Part shown: positions 11,706 through 23,786 of the stretch, piece after piece | Layout: every line of letters begins with the position of its first letter | Position numbering within the stretch: position 1 is the first letter of the stretch | Source: Aphis gossypii | Taxonomy: Eukaryota; Arthropoda; Insecta; Hemiptera; Aphididae | Assembly (NCBI RefSeq): GCF_020184175.1 | Contig: NW_026083043.1 | Coordinates: forward strand, 1-64,000 | Reading direction: 5' to 3' | Length of the DNA: 64,000 nucleotides | Made by a program: the position numbers and the translations under genes | The notes under the pieces: generated by a model | The model's input: only the letters and a program-made list of their open reading frames with translations | Databases searched by the model: none | What the model was told of the DNA's origin: nothing

Positions 11706-12525
11706 CTTTAATGAAAAAAAAAAAAAAATTACACATCGTTTAGGTTTTATAGTATAGGTAGGTAGGTACCTACCTACATTTTTAATAAAATACTGATATA
11801 AATGATAGATTCTGAGCGGAGTGAATAATGTATTCAATTTTCAATGATCTATTTATATTACATATTATTTTATTTGAGTCTGTATATACGATAAGTAGTC
11901 AAAAAATGCTTCGAGTAGGTACATTATGCAATATTTTCATCAAATGTCTAACATTATTAAGCATTTTATGTTATACATAATAATATTTTCAAAATATTTT
12001 GAAATTATTTACCTAAGCTATTTAATACGCATAAGAGACTATCGACTTTGATAAGTTGTTCTAAAATTATTGTTGTTAAAATTTATTACATAGCCACATA
12101 GGCGTAGGTATATTACAAGGTCATAAATTGTTATTGGTGTACCTAATGAAAAAGATAAGTTGAGCATAATTTTACAATAATTTTTTATAAGTGTCTAAAA
12201 TTTGAATTTTGCCAAATTCTTGAATAATTGCAAATTATTTAGAAATATATTGTATATTACTTTTCATGTAGGTATACAGATAAACTAAAAAAAAAAAAAT
12301 AAAATAAAAGTTTTTGTAAAATCAATAAAATCATTGCTTCGATCAAAATAAAAAAACTAATAACATATCAACAATTTAAAATATGTTAGATAAATAATAA
12401 AACAATTGACATATACCTTTATAGGTATTCAACACAACTTAAAATTCTTTTATTAGGTATTTATTAAATTTAAATTATTTTATTAGGTTTCATTAAGTAT
12501 TTATTTTTGTATGAATAAATTATAG
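11706..12525. other. AT-rich MADF intron sequence with small repeat fragments
   Basis: This is the intron of the Harbinger-1 MADF gene on the plus strand. It contains the palindrome TAGGTAGGTACCTACCTA near 11757 and a GATTCTGAGCGGAGTGAAT motif at 11809. No coding sequence was seen. Confidence 0.4.
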
Positions 12526-12917
12526 TTAAAGAAATGAAAACTAAATGGCGGCATATTCGTGATCACTACTCAAAGTTCTTAAACCAGGGGGTCTATTCTC
12601 GAAAACTACGTAAGGGAAATGAACGAGCAAAATGTACGTAATCCGCCATTTTTACGTATTGTTTCAAAATTTCGTATTCTCGAAACTTTTCGAACGAAAC
12701 GTATACGTAAATATTCGTAATCGACGTTCGCCAACCCCGTACGTAACAAATTGAATATTTCGTATTCATTTTCGTACGATTTGTTATCTTATATTAGTTA
12801 TCATTTTTGTTTTCATTATTGACTTATTCGCTTATTGTTTAATCTGCATTTGAATTTAAGAAAGTTTTTATTTTATTTAACAGAATTAAAAACCGCATTC
12901 TTTAAACTTTAAATAAA

Positions 12918-14777
12918 ATGGCTCTCGATGAAATTTTTAATTTAGAACTTTTGGGGGCTTTAGAAGAAGCCGAAAATAGAGCTATAGGGAATCGGCCTAG
13001 GCAATACTATAATGCCCAAAATGTAATGGAAGGTTTGTACAATAGTAATAAATAACGTATAGTATTTAAAGCCTTCTTAGTAGTTAGTTCATACCTACTT
13101 AATTACATTATACTCATTATAATTTTAGAACTGTCTGACCTTCAATTTATAAAAAAGTTTAGACTCACTAAGACATTGGTTCAAGAGTTAATAAATATAT
13201 TAGCACCGTACATGACTGAACCAACTAGATCTTCTTCAATCACAATTAAAACAAAAGTCAAGTCATAATTATTTATTTCTATATTAATAATAATAATTAA
13301 TTATGATAAAATGTTGTATGTATTGTTAATCATTATTAGGTTTTGACAGCTTTGCGGTTTTTTGCTAGTGGTTCATATCAGCTAGATATTGGTGACAATA
13401 GGTCATCAGCACTAAGTCAGCCATCTGTTAGCAGATGTATTGCTGAAGTATCTAATGCATTAAACCAACCGGATATTGTAAAAAGATACATTAGCTTCCC
13501 GGATAACTTTCAAAAATTAAATGCAATACGTAGAGGGTAAACAATTTTTTTCACTTATATTTGTCTAAAATCTTAATAGTACCTATACTATAAGTGTACT
13601 TAAAAATAATAAATTTTTACATAAATTGAACATTGGATATGATTTTCAAATCGCTATATTTGTTCTAAACATAAACAGATTTCTTGATAAAAAAGGAGTG
13701 CCTGGGGTCGTAGGGACTATAGACTGCACTCATGTAGCCATATTTCCACCTCCTTCAGAAGGATTATATCCTGAGCACATTTATGTGAACCGCAAAGGTT
13801 ACCACAGCATTAATGTGCAATTAGTAAGTTATTAAAGTACATTATAAGTAGTATAATCTATTTTCGGTGTATACTTTTTATTTGAGTAGAAATGTAGAAC
13901 CAAAATGGTACCTAGAACTTTTAATACTTATAAGATTATTAATACATGATTAGTTCAATATTAGCTGTTAATAAAAAAAAAAAACCATTGTTTATTTTAA
14001 TTTTAATATGTCACATTATTACTCTGTTATTGATTAAAGATTTGTGACTCTGATGCAAGAATAATGAATGTTAATGCTAAATATCCAGGTAGCACTAATG
14101 ACTCATTTATATGGCGTCAAAGTGTGATATCCACATACATGGAAAACTTGCATGACAATGGACACACTTCATATTTTTTATTAGGTAGAAATGATAATTT
14201 TTATGTTTACAAAATATAAATCTTAAACACTTACAGTAGTTAATTAATACTTTGTTAACAGAAAATAATTTTGGATCTATTATATTATTCTTATTATTAG
14301 GTGATTCAGGATATCCACTTAGGCCTTGGCTCTTAACACCATTAAGTGATCCTATTCCTGATACGCCTGAGTCCTTGTTTAATAAGTGGTTGACTAGTAC
14401 ACGGTCGACCATTGAAAGATGTAATGGGATCTTAAAAATGAGATTTAGGTATTTAAAATAAACTAAAATAAAAAAATTACCACTTATGAGAACTATTAAA
14501 TATTAAAAATGTGTTTATTAGATGTTTATTAAAACACAGAGTTTTGCACTATAATCCAGAACGAGCTTCGAAAATCATAGTGTCTTGTTGTATCCTTCAC
14601 AATATGTGTATCAATGCGAATTTGCCTGTTCCTCAGAGAGAACCAGATGATCCTCTAGACATTGATTTTGGCATATATGGTGTTCCTGAATTGAATCCAA
14701 TGAATCCTACAATAAATCCTCAACTAGCTGCAGGCCGAAGAGTACAACAACTGCTTATTAGATCCTATTTTACTTAA
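12918..14777 (+). CDS. Harbinger transposase-derived nuclease type, intact, 7 exons
   Basis: Exons: 12918-13032, 13129-13256, 13340-13536, 13679-13823, 14040-14184, 14301-14448, 14522-14777. All phases fit and the sum is 1134 bases, so 377 aa, the usual HARBI1 size. Key residues by my count are D162 in GTIDCTHVAI, D216 in GSTNDSFIW and E282 in RSTIERCNG, the DDE triad of DDE_Tnp_4 nucleases. It would cut the element out and insert it in the nucleus. The ATG at 12918 opens the longest reading after the left motif array. Donor GTCAAG after 13256 is weak, so that junction needs transcript evidence. No stop or shift is seen. Confidence 0.9.
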
Positions 14778-15245
14778 TAAACATTTTTTTTTTCAATCAT
14801 AATTCTATAATTAAAAATTATAAAAATAAACATTATTACAATAAACTAACATCAAAGTCAGGCAGTTAATAACTTGAAATAATATTCTTTTACCAATCAC
14901 CAATATATTTAGTATTTAATAAGCATTAGAAAACATTATAGCTTTATAGTTAAAAACTGAACTGAAATGATATATTAAGAGTTTAATATTTAAATCATGA
15001 TAGAACTAATACTTCCACCCAAGATATTCACTCACCTTAATTGAATTTGTTTAGTTAATTATACATATACAATATACATCAAACCATAATATACTCTTTA
15101 TATTAAATATAGCATTAATATACATCATGCAACATGCATCATTTATTTAACAATTTATTTTTATATACTAATATTATATTATTAATTTATATATTAATAT
15201 AATTTTTATATTTTATTATTATATATTTTTAATTTATTTATTTAC

Positions 15246-16211
15246 TTATTTATTAGTTTTATACTTAGCTGCAATGCTTTCAGCTATCAAAGCCAAGGCA
15301 TTAGCCTTTTTTTCCTTGGCCACAGTCTGCCTTTCCAAAAGCAGGAGTTTTTGTTTATAGTAGTTGGCTTTTATCTTGTTTCTTTCCGAACTTATTGCAG
15401 ATAAGGAACGCGATACTTCCACTGTATGGGAAAGAATATTTTTCTTCTTTCCGAAATTCTTTCCAGAATTTCTCCTAATAAAAATTATTATATAGATAGG
15501 TAATAAATCCTTTCACTCTAATATTAACACACAATTTTTTCTACTGAATGCAAATTTGCTATGCTCTATGTATGTAAGCATTATATTAACTATAAAATAT
15601 ATTTATTATTCATCATAAAGAACACACCTTATTGGAGACTTTGGTAACTCGATAGATGAAAAATATTCTGGTACAGCAGATGGCATATCATTGTCAATTT
15701 CAGTAATTTCCTCAAGACCACTAAAACAGCTAAGATACTATTATATACTAAAATACATTATATTCAGTAACCACTTATATAATATTAATTTACCAATGAG
15801 TTTATTTAAATAACCAACCTACCCATCAAACATCTCTTCAACATCATTCCTATCCAAATCATTTGAAGATACATGTTGGGTACTGTCATTTGTCACATTA
15901 TCATAACATGCAGTTGTATCTTCGATCAATCTTAAGTATATATAGATTATATATATAGATATATTATAATATATATAATTATATATATATATATAGATTA
16001 ATAAAAAAGAAAAATTAATAATACTTACTACCTACTTACTATGATACTTACTAATAGTTGCTAATATAGGTGAAAATACTATTTTATACTACAATAATGA
16101 ATGAGTTGAATATCCCTATCCAAATCATTTGAAGATACATGTTGGGTACTGTCATTTGTCACATTATTATAACATGCAGTTGTATCTTCGATCAATCTTA
16201 AGTATATATAG

Positions 16212-16257
<46 letters not shown>

Positions 16258-16273
16258 TATATTATAATATATA

Positions 16274-16305
<32 letters not shown>

Positions 16306-17342
16306 GATATATTATAATATATATAATTATATATATATATATATAGATTAATAAAAAAGAAAAATTAATAATACTTACTACCTACTTACTATGATACTTA
16401 CTAATAGTTGCTAATATAGGTGAAAATACTATTTTATACTACAACAATGAATGAGTTGAATACTTTTACTAAAGTACTTTATAAAACTGTTAAAACATAA
16501 CTTACAGAGTGTTTGCTTTTAAAAAGGTCATATCTGCTGGACTTTCAGATACAGAAGTATGCCCTTCAACCACAGTAGGACCCAAAACATCTAAAACTTT
16601 TTTCTCCAACTCGCTCAGCTCACTATAGTCTATCTCACCACCACCTGTCTTATTCTGCTCTTTTCTCATAATACCAGCTTTTCCTTTAATATTAGTTTTC
16701 AAATCACACCATGTCTGAAAATTATATAACAGGTTATCTAGGTACTCAAAACATAAATAAATAAATAAATAAATAGGTAACCTCTATTAACAATAATAAT
16801 TATGGTTAAAAAGTAGAGTTTGGATTTTAAGGTAATTCTTGTATAGAATTGTGATTCATATAGTTTTTATGAAAAAGGGGTAACTAATGTTAACCCTTTA
16901 AATTTAATTTTTTTATATTTTACGGTAATTTACCAATTTATCATAACCATTTTATTTATACCTATTTATGGTACAAATCTAAAACCTATATATAATTGAT
17001 AATTGTTAAAATACAATTACAATGATAGGTATGCATTTTTTTCTGTGCGTCATTATTATTACTTATATTACTTTTAAATCCAAACTCTAATAACGAGAAA
17101 TTAAAATTACATTGTTTTCTATTATAAATATTTACCTTTTTCCATTCGTTCCAAGATTTATTTGATCCAACCTCACTGTTCAACGCATTTGCCACATTCT
17201 CCCATAATTTTTGACGCTGTTTCACTGTAGATTTTATAGTGTTTTTCCCTGATACGAGCTCGGGATGAAACACTATAAAATCTACCAACATATTTTTCTG
17301 TCTGTCCGTGGAGTTCGGTTTTCTTACTTTTCTCGAATCCAT
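15246..17342 (-). CDS. Myb/SANT-like (zeste-type) accessory protein, intact, 5 exons
   Basis: Minus-strand exons: 17342-17136, 16714-16506, 15930-15823, 15720-15628, 15474-15246. All phases match; 846 bases give 281 aa. The N-terminal half is a zeste-like Myb/SANT DNA-binding domain (NMLVDFIVFHPELV, LWENVANALN, TWCDLKTNIKGKAG), with a GGGE turn typical of Harbinger partners. The C-terminus is basic and helical (ERNKIKANYYKQKL). Such proteins bind element ends and carry the transposase into the nucleus. A tandem duplication has copied part of exon 3 into intron 2 (about 16115-16205); the original exon 3 is intact. The gene is convergent with the transposase, 468 bases apart. Confidence 0.88.
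15849..16460. repeat. Tandem duplication with (TA)n expansion inside the Myb gene
   Basis: About 262 bases (15849-16110) are repeated at 16115-16460, sharing CCTATCCAAATCATTTGAAG at the start and GAATGAGTTGAAT at the end. The second copy is longer because its TA run (about 16215-16345) has expanded. The copied part includes most of Myb exon 3 with its acceptor but not its donor. Confidence 0.85.
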
Positions 17343-17930
17343 TTCACAAGAATGAAGAAAATAAACGCGGAAATATAAAATTATATGCAGAAATTGTACG
17401 TGAAAAAAAAACTATTAAAATGGAATAAATAACCATATGATAAATAGAAAACAAAAGAACAAAACCGAGTACCAACGCACTAATTATTAATCAAAATTAT
17501 TACCTAAGATAAATCAATACCTAATTATTTATCAATATTCATTACTACGCGTCTAGTGTCTACGCCAAATGCCAAAATGCCGATCGGTTGTGATTATATA
17601 TTTTTTAGAAAAAGCGCCAAAACTTGTGATAATATGTGATAAAATGGACATTTTACAGAGTTACCAACTACACTTTTAATGATTTGTACGTTCGATTTAT
17701 TCGTATACGAATTGGTCGTTTAGATTACTCGTATGCTGTTCAAGAATACGAGATAATGAACGTAGACGAGCAAAGGTTACGAATTGCTCGTATACGAGTA
17801 ATTACGTATACGTTTGGTCGTTCTTTTCGAGAATAGACCCCCAGACGAAAAGTGGCGATAGCGCGAAAAAAAGAAAATATGTGTATGCAGAATCCCTCTC
17901 ATTTTTGCAGCATACAATTGAAAAAAGAAG

Positions 17931-18709
17931 GTAACAATATATTGTTTAAATTTGATAGGTAGGTAGTTAAATACTTTTTTTAAAGAATAACAATTATTAA
18001 AAGTTATAATTATTATATAACATTAGATACAATAACAATACTTAATCATTTTTAGTTTAAATATTTTCGAAAACAAAAATTCTTCAATTTTAATATTAAA
18101 ATAAAAGAAAATATATTCATCATTCCATTAGTGCTTGGATTTTCTTTAATAGTACCTTATCTGATAGGAAAGTGAATGTAGTTGGTACTTTGGGGGGTTA
18201 AAAGTAAAATTTTTCCAGTTTTTTTCAAAAGTACCGTGAAAAACAAATGGAAAATTAAGGAAAAAACGGGAATTTTTACACAACATTGATTTTTGACAAA
18301 ACATATTTTGTTTCGATTTTTCAGTTTCTACACATCATACCGTTTTCAAAATATTTTAACTTATTTTAAACTGTTTACGAACATTTTCAGTTTCCAATTT
18401 TCTTAGTTTTTTTTTTATAATTGTCAATTAAATTTTGTTTTGTGGGCCAAAAACTCTGAAATTTTAATACAAGGTTCCTGATATATATTGATAGAATAGC
18501 AGTTGAAAAATATTGAAAATACATAAGCACGATTTTTTTGAAATCTTGACAACATTTATCAAAATCTCGAAAATTATAAATCATTATAATAAAAAAACTT
18601 TAAAATATTTTTATAACTTTTTATAACTAATAAATAATAGCAATAAAACCATGTGGTGCACCACGTACCTTAGGTATGATTATGATGCCCCGTGGTGACC
18701 AGATCCGTA
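17931..18709. other. Non-coding repeat-like stretch
   Basis: AT-rich. The segment 18220-18590 is rich in AAAATTTTT-like runs and reads like a dispersed repeat, but no second copy exists in this window. No transposase exon 1 for Harbinger-1 and no right terminus were found here. Confidence 0.35.
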
Positions 18710-18719
18710 TATAATAATT

Positions 18720-19175
18720 TTAATAAGTTACTAATTTTAATTTTAATAGTAACTGAATATTAAACCAAGCTATAAATTCTAATCTACGAGTAGAATCTCC
18801 TGCACGCAAATGTTGGACAAAATCACATTTATACGGGTGCATTTTGTGTTTTTTTAGAATTTTTTGGACATAACCATATGAAACTCCAATTTCGCGAGCA
18901 ATATGCCTAATTGATGAACGTGGATTAGCTCGTATGTATGCTAGTACCTGTAATTCTGTATCTTCGTCAAATACTGCTCTACGCCTTTGTTGGTTGATTT
19001 GTCTGCCAGGAAATCTCCCTTCTTGATTTAATCCTTGTAAAAGTCTTAAGATATAATTATGAGGAGGATGGTATCTTTCTGGGAATCGTTCGGAATACGT
19101 CCTAGCACATAGACGTACATTACGCTGGCATTCGCCATAAATTAACAGCAACTCTACTTTTTCAGCGTTATTCAT
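18720..19175 (-). pseudogene. DUF4817-type transposase, N-terminal fragment
   Basis: A 151-codon reading starts MNNAEKVELLLIYGECQRNV, the DUF4817 helix-turn-helix domain. A second HTH follows (SSIRHIAREIGVSYGYVQK). Proteins with this start are mariner-like transposases that continue into a DDE_3 catalytic domain; here the reading stops after RRLEFIAWFNIQ, before any catalytic residue. The end coincides with a 22-base direct repeat (18710-18731) that recurs at 19886-19907. The fragment therefore looks like a short insertion carrying only the 5' part. The 5' region 19176-19885 has no recognised structure. Confidence 0.65.
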
Positions 19176-20151
19176 ATTTAAACAATAACAAAATTATAAA
19201 AACACTAAATAACCAGATATTACACGAATATCACATAAACTTTGGTATGGGTCTAGTTAAAGAATAAAACCAAAATGATCTTTTTCTTAAAACAAAATAT
19301 CTTAATAGTTACATTATCTGATTATCTTATCGTTATTAGAACTATTGAAAAATAAAATAAAATTCCACTATAAAAATAGTTAAAATTGTAATCGTATTAT
19401 AGCAGTTTACTAAACAAAAATTATATCACACAGGTACTCGGGATATCCATCAAGACGACGTACGATATTATTAAATTATTATTTATAAACAGATAAGGTA
19501 TAATTAGGTATTAATTTGGCAATATTTTTTTTATTTCCAGTAGTTATAAGTGAACATTTCGTTTAAAATTATGCAAATTATAAAATTATGCAAAAACTCA
19601 AATGTTGACATCTCTAACTTTGTCAGTTTTGTAAATAGAAAAAAACTTTTTATACAAAAAACGTTTTAAAAAAAATAATCTATCCGAATATGTAAAAAAA
19701 AAGTAGTGTTTTCATTTAAAAAAATGTAAGTTGTATTGCGCATGCGCACACCAAAAGTGTTAAAAATTTGAATATCATAAATAAATGTGTATTTAAGTAC
19801 TATCTTTCATTTAGTAAAAACCCCATTTCTATACAAGGTCATCGTTCTGAAATATTTAGTGGTACCTCTTAGCGTGATCACACTGTATAATAATTTTAAT
19901 AAGTTACAATAAATAATAACAGGATGATCTGGCACACGCACATAAGCCCCGCTAAACATACACGAAGAATCAAATAATAATCTGCAGCCAAACCAATAAG
20001 ACAACACCGAGAGACATTATCCAATGACAATTCATTATATGTTAGAACGATCTCCTGCAAATATAAATATAATAATATTCAAACAACAGCAGCAGAAGAT
20101 GACCGAACGATACGTACCAAAAACCGACATTCACCGAATACTGAGCCAAAC
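19176..20151. other. Non-coding flank with the right direct repeat
   Basis: It holds the likely 5' flank of the DUF4817 fragment, then the direct repeat at 19886-19907, then unassigned sequence with short CAG-rich patches near 20090. No supported gene. Confidence 0.4.
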
Positions 20152-21166
20152 CAGTGGCGCCGAACCCATATGTTAGGTGTGGCGGCTGCCACACCTAATT
20201 TAGGGGGTGGGTACCCCCTAGCATTGGTAGTTTTTAAGCATACAAATTGTACGATTTTATAATTAAAATACTATGAAGAAGCAGTGGACATAATAAAATG
20301 CGAACTGGTCTATTCATAGTGTTATAGCGTACACCATACGTGATGGTATATCGTGTGATTGCGTTTGAAAAAGCAGATAACTATACAGTATATACTTTTA
20401 ATTACGATTAATTACCAATATTATACCTAATTAATTTCTAAATCTACAACAGCGGTAAGCTGCTACAGCTAGTTCACGCCTTCACGGTATTTTACCTAGG
20501 CAATACATAGTGAAAACATATATATGATAGTATTGATATTATTAAACTGTTAGTGTTACCGAGATTATATATTTTTGTAATACAAGAATAATATAATTTT
20601 GTATAAATTTAGATTTCTTCGAATAAAACAACTAACAAGAAATACATTACATTATGAAATCGACTATTATATGATTTTATGAAATATATGGATAATAATA
20701 ATTTAAAACTATTTATAGATTTATGGGTAATTTAATAATTACACTGATAACTGATAGCCGATAGGTTATTCAGTTATTGGTCATACGACGCACACACACA
20801 AGTTTGAGCACTCACTAAAACAAAAATTATTAAGTGTGTACAATAAGACGTATAGCTTGTGTACTGAAATCTATGAAATTACGTTTTATATTTGACAAAT
20901 TATTTTATTTTATTGACAAAAAGCCTCTTAATATTTGTATTTATATTTTATTTGTTCTCAAATTATTTGAAAATTTAAAATGTCAAGTTTGGTTTGTTTA
21001 TGTGGCAAAAAAAAGTTGAATTTGAACGATATAAATTGGAAACGTCATGTAACATCATGTAAAATTGTAAAATTAAAAAATACGAATCCAGGCAATGTTT
21101 TATCAAATTATTTTTCACAAAAACAAAAAAACAAATCTTCAGTTGATGACATTATTTTAAAAAAAG
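20152..21166 (+). pseudogene. hAT element 5' end and first exon only
   Basis: A hAT-like terminus starts CAGTGGCGCCGAACCC at 20152, followed by a GGGGTGGGTACCCCC hairpin. Exon 1 (20980-21166) starts MSSLVCLCGKKK and shows a C-x-C...W-x-x-H-x4-C zinc site (NWKRHVTSCK) plus SNYFSQK, as in ZMYM/TTF-type hAT proteins, ending AAAAAG|GTAAGT in phase 1. No following exon with transposase motifs was found, so the rest is deleted. Confidence 0.55.
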
Positions 21167-22928
21167 GTAAGTAGTAAGCACTAAGTTATTATTTATTATA
21201 TAAATATTTATGAACTATAGGTACAGAAGACTAGAGTATACTTAAAATAATACCCACCTACCTTAGTATTTAATTTAAAATATATAAATTTGAATTGTGT
21301 AAGTATGATATTTATTTTTTATTTTTGGCTGCCAAACCACGTGGTGAAAATGAGGACCAATGTACGCATACAAGCGAAACCAAGCAGTATATTGAACAAC
21401 GAGCAAACAACTAAACTTACTGTCTCGAGAGCACCGAAAAGAAGAAAGAAAAAATGACTAGAAAAAAGGTACAACAGACCATACCGAATACAAATAATAA
21501 TATGAACGTAGGAACGATATTCAGTGCCATACACACAATTATATAAAACAAGGCAATCATTGTATATTTGATGGCATTGATACAATGATTGTGCAATAGA
21601 ATAATAAATGTAGCACCCAAAAATACTAAATAACATTTTAATATAATAACAAAATAATAGTGATAACAACACTGATTATAGCTAACAGCTTGTGAGCGTG
21701 AACAATAAGAATATATGATGTATATGTTTTATACATATGTAGTTCTGGTTAAATATTGTTTGATTAAAGATTATAATATAATGATTAAATAGTTTGATTA
21801 AATATTCTGGTTATAATATAATTCAATGTTTAAATATGTTGGTTAGTTTTCTTATAATTTATAATTGTGATTACAATAAAATATAGTGTTAGTAAATGGT
21901 ATAATATAATGATTATAATAGATTTGATAATTCCAATAAAATATGTGGTTAGTGTAATATGTTGATTACAATAATTCCGTATATGGTAAATTAGTTAATA
22001 CAAATAATATTTTTACTTATTATAATATGTTAATAATATAAAATCTATAAAGTTCCCCACACACATTTTTTACTTTTCCCAATAGTAACTTATTCGTACA
22101 GTACATTTGCTTAAATCTAAGTGTATATATATTATATATATTTTTTTTTCTTTTATCATTTCATTTTTTATGTTATTTTTATCTTACGTTTTTTTTTTTA
22201 TTTATTCAAATGATTCAATATAGACATATTTTTATTTATTATCTATTCGTAACGTTGGGTTATAATTTTTATAATTATGAATTTCTGAAAAAGAAATTTA
22301 TGTTCGTATTTTTAATCGTTGTTTTTTTATTATTAATATACCTATTGCTATAGTTATAATTATTTGTTTTAAAAATGTTATACTAAGTTTTCATATCTTT
22401 GTTTCCATATCACATAATTAATTATACGCCCACACAGCATAAAAACATTACCTAAATATAATACAAATATTTTCTGGAAAATGATATAGTTGTCAAAATA
22501 TTTTTTGATTATTTTTAAAAAGTTAAATAAATAATAAGGAAATATTGTAATAATATTTTTTGGCCAAGAAGTTCATATTTGGAAAACATTTTTTTACAAT
22601 ATTTATAAAACATGTTAACCATATATTTTTAAAATATTTTAGTATTATATTTTCAGAATATTGCAAACAATATTTTCAAAATATGAATTTGTTGCTCAAG
22701 AAATATCACTAAAATATTTTTAAATTATTTACATTACTTTTTAAAAATGTTTAAAAAATATTTTAATTACATTAATTTTTATAAATTATAAAATTAATTT
22801 TCATATTCAACTTACCGCTTTTTAATAGATTTTAGTGATATATTATAATTTAAATAAATAATCATGAATATATACACACTTCTGAATAATTTATTGTCTT
22901 TTATTGTATACAATTTTATATAATAATA
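21167..22928. other. AT-rich stretch with degenerate repeats
   Basis: At 21740-22020 variants of TATAATATAATGATTA and GGTTA recur, a decayed tandem or fold-back repeat. At 22440-22790 AAAATATTTT-type runs recur on both strands. A GC-richer patch at 21330-21560 gives a short basic plus-strand reading that I do not recognise. No gene is supported. Confidence 0.35.
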
Positions 22929-23440
22929 CTAGCTGACCCCGTGCACTTCGTTGCCCGTTAAAAATGCCAATGCTATAATATGATTCACTAAGACATTTTC
23001 ATTGACCATTTTTAGTCTCAAAAAACTTGTTCAAGCACCACTTTAAAGTGCGAATTTTGTAAAATGCTTTCTTATTGCACACTAAATTTATGGTACGATT
23101 TTACGAATTTACCGTGTATATTGAAAGCATCGATCTATCATTGCTCAGATCCCGTGGTGGATTGCGGACTCCGCGAGATGTATACCTACGTAAGTTTATT
23201 ATATCTAACCCATTAAGTTTCAAAATTATATCAATTTTTTTTTTACTAAAGTGGTTAAAATACAATAATGTGCCATCTCGTGGTTTTCATATTGTTATGT
23301 TAGTTTATTGCTGTGATTTTGAGATTTACTGTGAACATTGACTTATTTCGCTAATTTTTATTTTTGTTGTTATGGTTTTGACAAAAGTGGTTTAGGAGTT
23401 CATTGAGGACAAACATTGTGACACGAGATTTATATATATT
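22929..23440 (-). mobile_element. Helitron-derived 3' end fragment
   Basis: On the minus strand the block ends GGGGTCAGCTAG, with the CTAG at 22929-22932. That is the CTRR terminus of Helitrons, preceded by a GC-rich stretch that could form the short hairpin (GGGCA...TGC). A related end lies at about 24580. There is no coding sequence. The 5' limit near 23440 is a guess. Confidence 0.5.
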
Positions 23441-23786
23441 AAGATAATAAGTAGTAGGTAATAATAAAACATATTAATAAAAAAAAAACATTATGAATGC
23501 TTTTGCATTTAATTATTATAATAACACATATTAATAATTTAAAAAAAATATGATTGCCCTTATTGTAAGTAAAAATATAACAACATTAATAATATAAACA
23601 AAATTAGAAACCTTATGAATGCATTTGCAGGCAGTGCCACTAAATAAAAAAAGTTATGTTAATAAAAAAAAGTATAAACGCTTTTGCTGCAGGTATAGTA
23701 TAAGAATAATACACATTAATAATAATAAAAACAAATTATACATAATAATACATTATAATGGTACAATTTAAACGGTCTTCATCAAA
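23441..23786. repeat. Three degenerate copies of a TATGAATGCTTTTGCA-like motif
   Basis: Related motifs occur at about 23492, 23614 and 23665, each within AATAATAAAAAACA-like sequence. This is probably a decayed minisatellite. Nothing else is visible. Confidence 0.35.

Larger units (their letters stand above)
12588..17841. mobile_element. PIF/Harbinger-2, Myb type, structurally complete (5254 bp)
   Basis: Perfect 18-bp inverted ends, GGGGTCTATTCTCGAAAA at 12588-12605 and its complement at 17824-17841, are flanked by CAG (12585-12587 and 17842-17844). PIF elements use 3-base CWG or TWA targets. Two convergent genes fill it: transposase (+) and Myb/SANT protein (-), both open throughout when spliced. 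Both ends carry dense ACGTA/TTCGTA/TCGTATACGA motifs (12606-12780 and 17690-17823), plausible binding sites for its own proteins. It sits inside a MADF exon of Harbinger-1, so it is younger than that copy. It is a good candidate for an autonomous element. Confidence 0.92.
10443..17930 (+). pseudogene. MADF-domain accessory gene of Harbinger-1, split by Harbinger-2
   Basis: Exon 1 (10443-10616) starts MVFDTDKFISC and shows the first MADF half (WLSIGESMYPDW), ending CAG|GTAAGT. Exon 2 starts at 12526 (KEMKTKWRHIRDHYSKFLNQ), is cut after 12587 by Harbinger-2, and resumes at 17845 (TKSGDSAKKRKYVYAESLSF) to a donor after 17930. Removing Harbinger-2 with one CAG restores the frame exactly. Exons 1 and 2 do not match in phase: one base appears lost in the A-run at 10603-10611. 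MADF domains bind DNA. Here the protein would have helped its transposase. Exons after 17930 were not found. Confidence 0.75.

Noticed and set aside
16129..16317. 62-codon ORF ending in long Ile-Tyr repeats
   Set aside because: It translates the (TA)n run inside the Myb intron and the duplicated exon in the wrong strand; it is low-complexity.
21319..21672. 117-codon hydrophobic minus-strand ORF
   Set aside because: The hydrophobic look comes from reading A-rich plus-strand sequence in reverse; no signal peptide pattern or family match.
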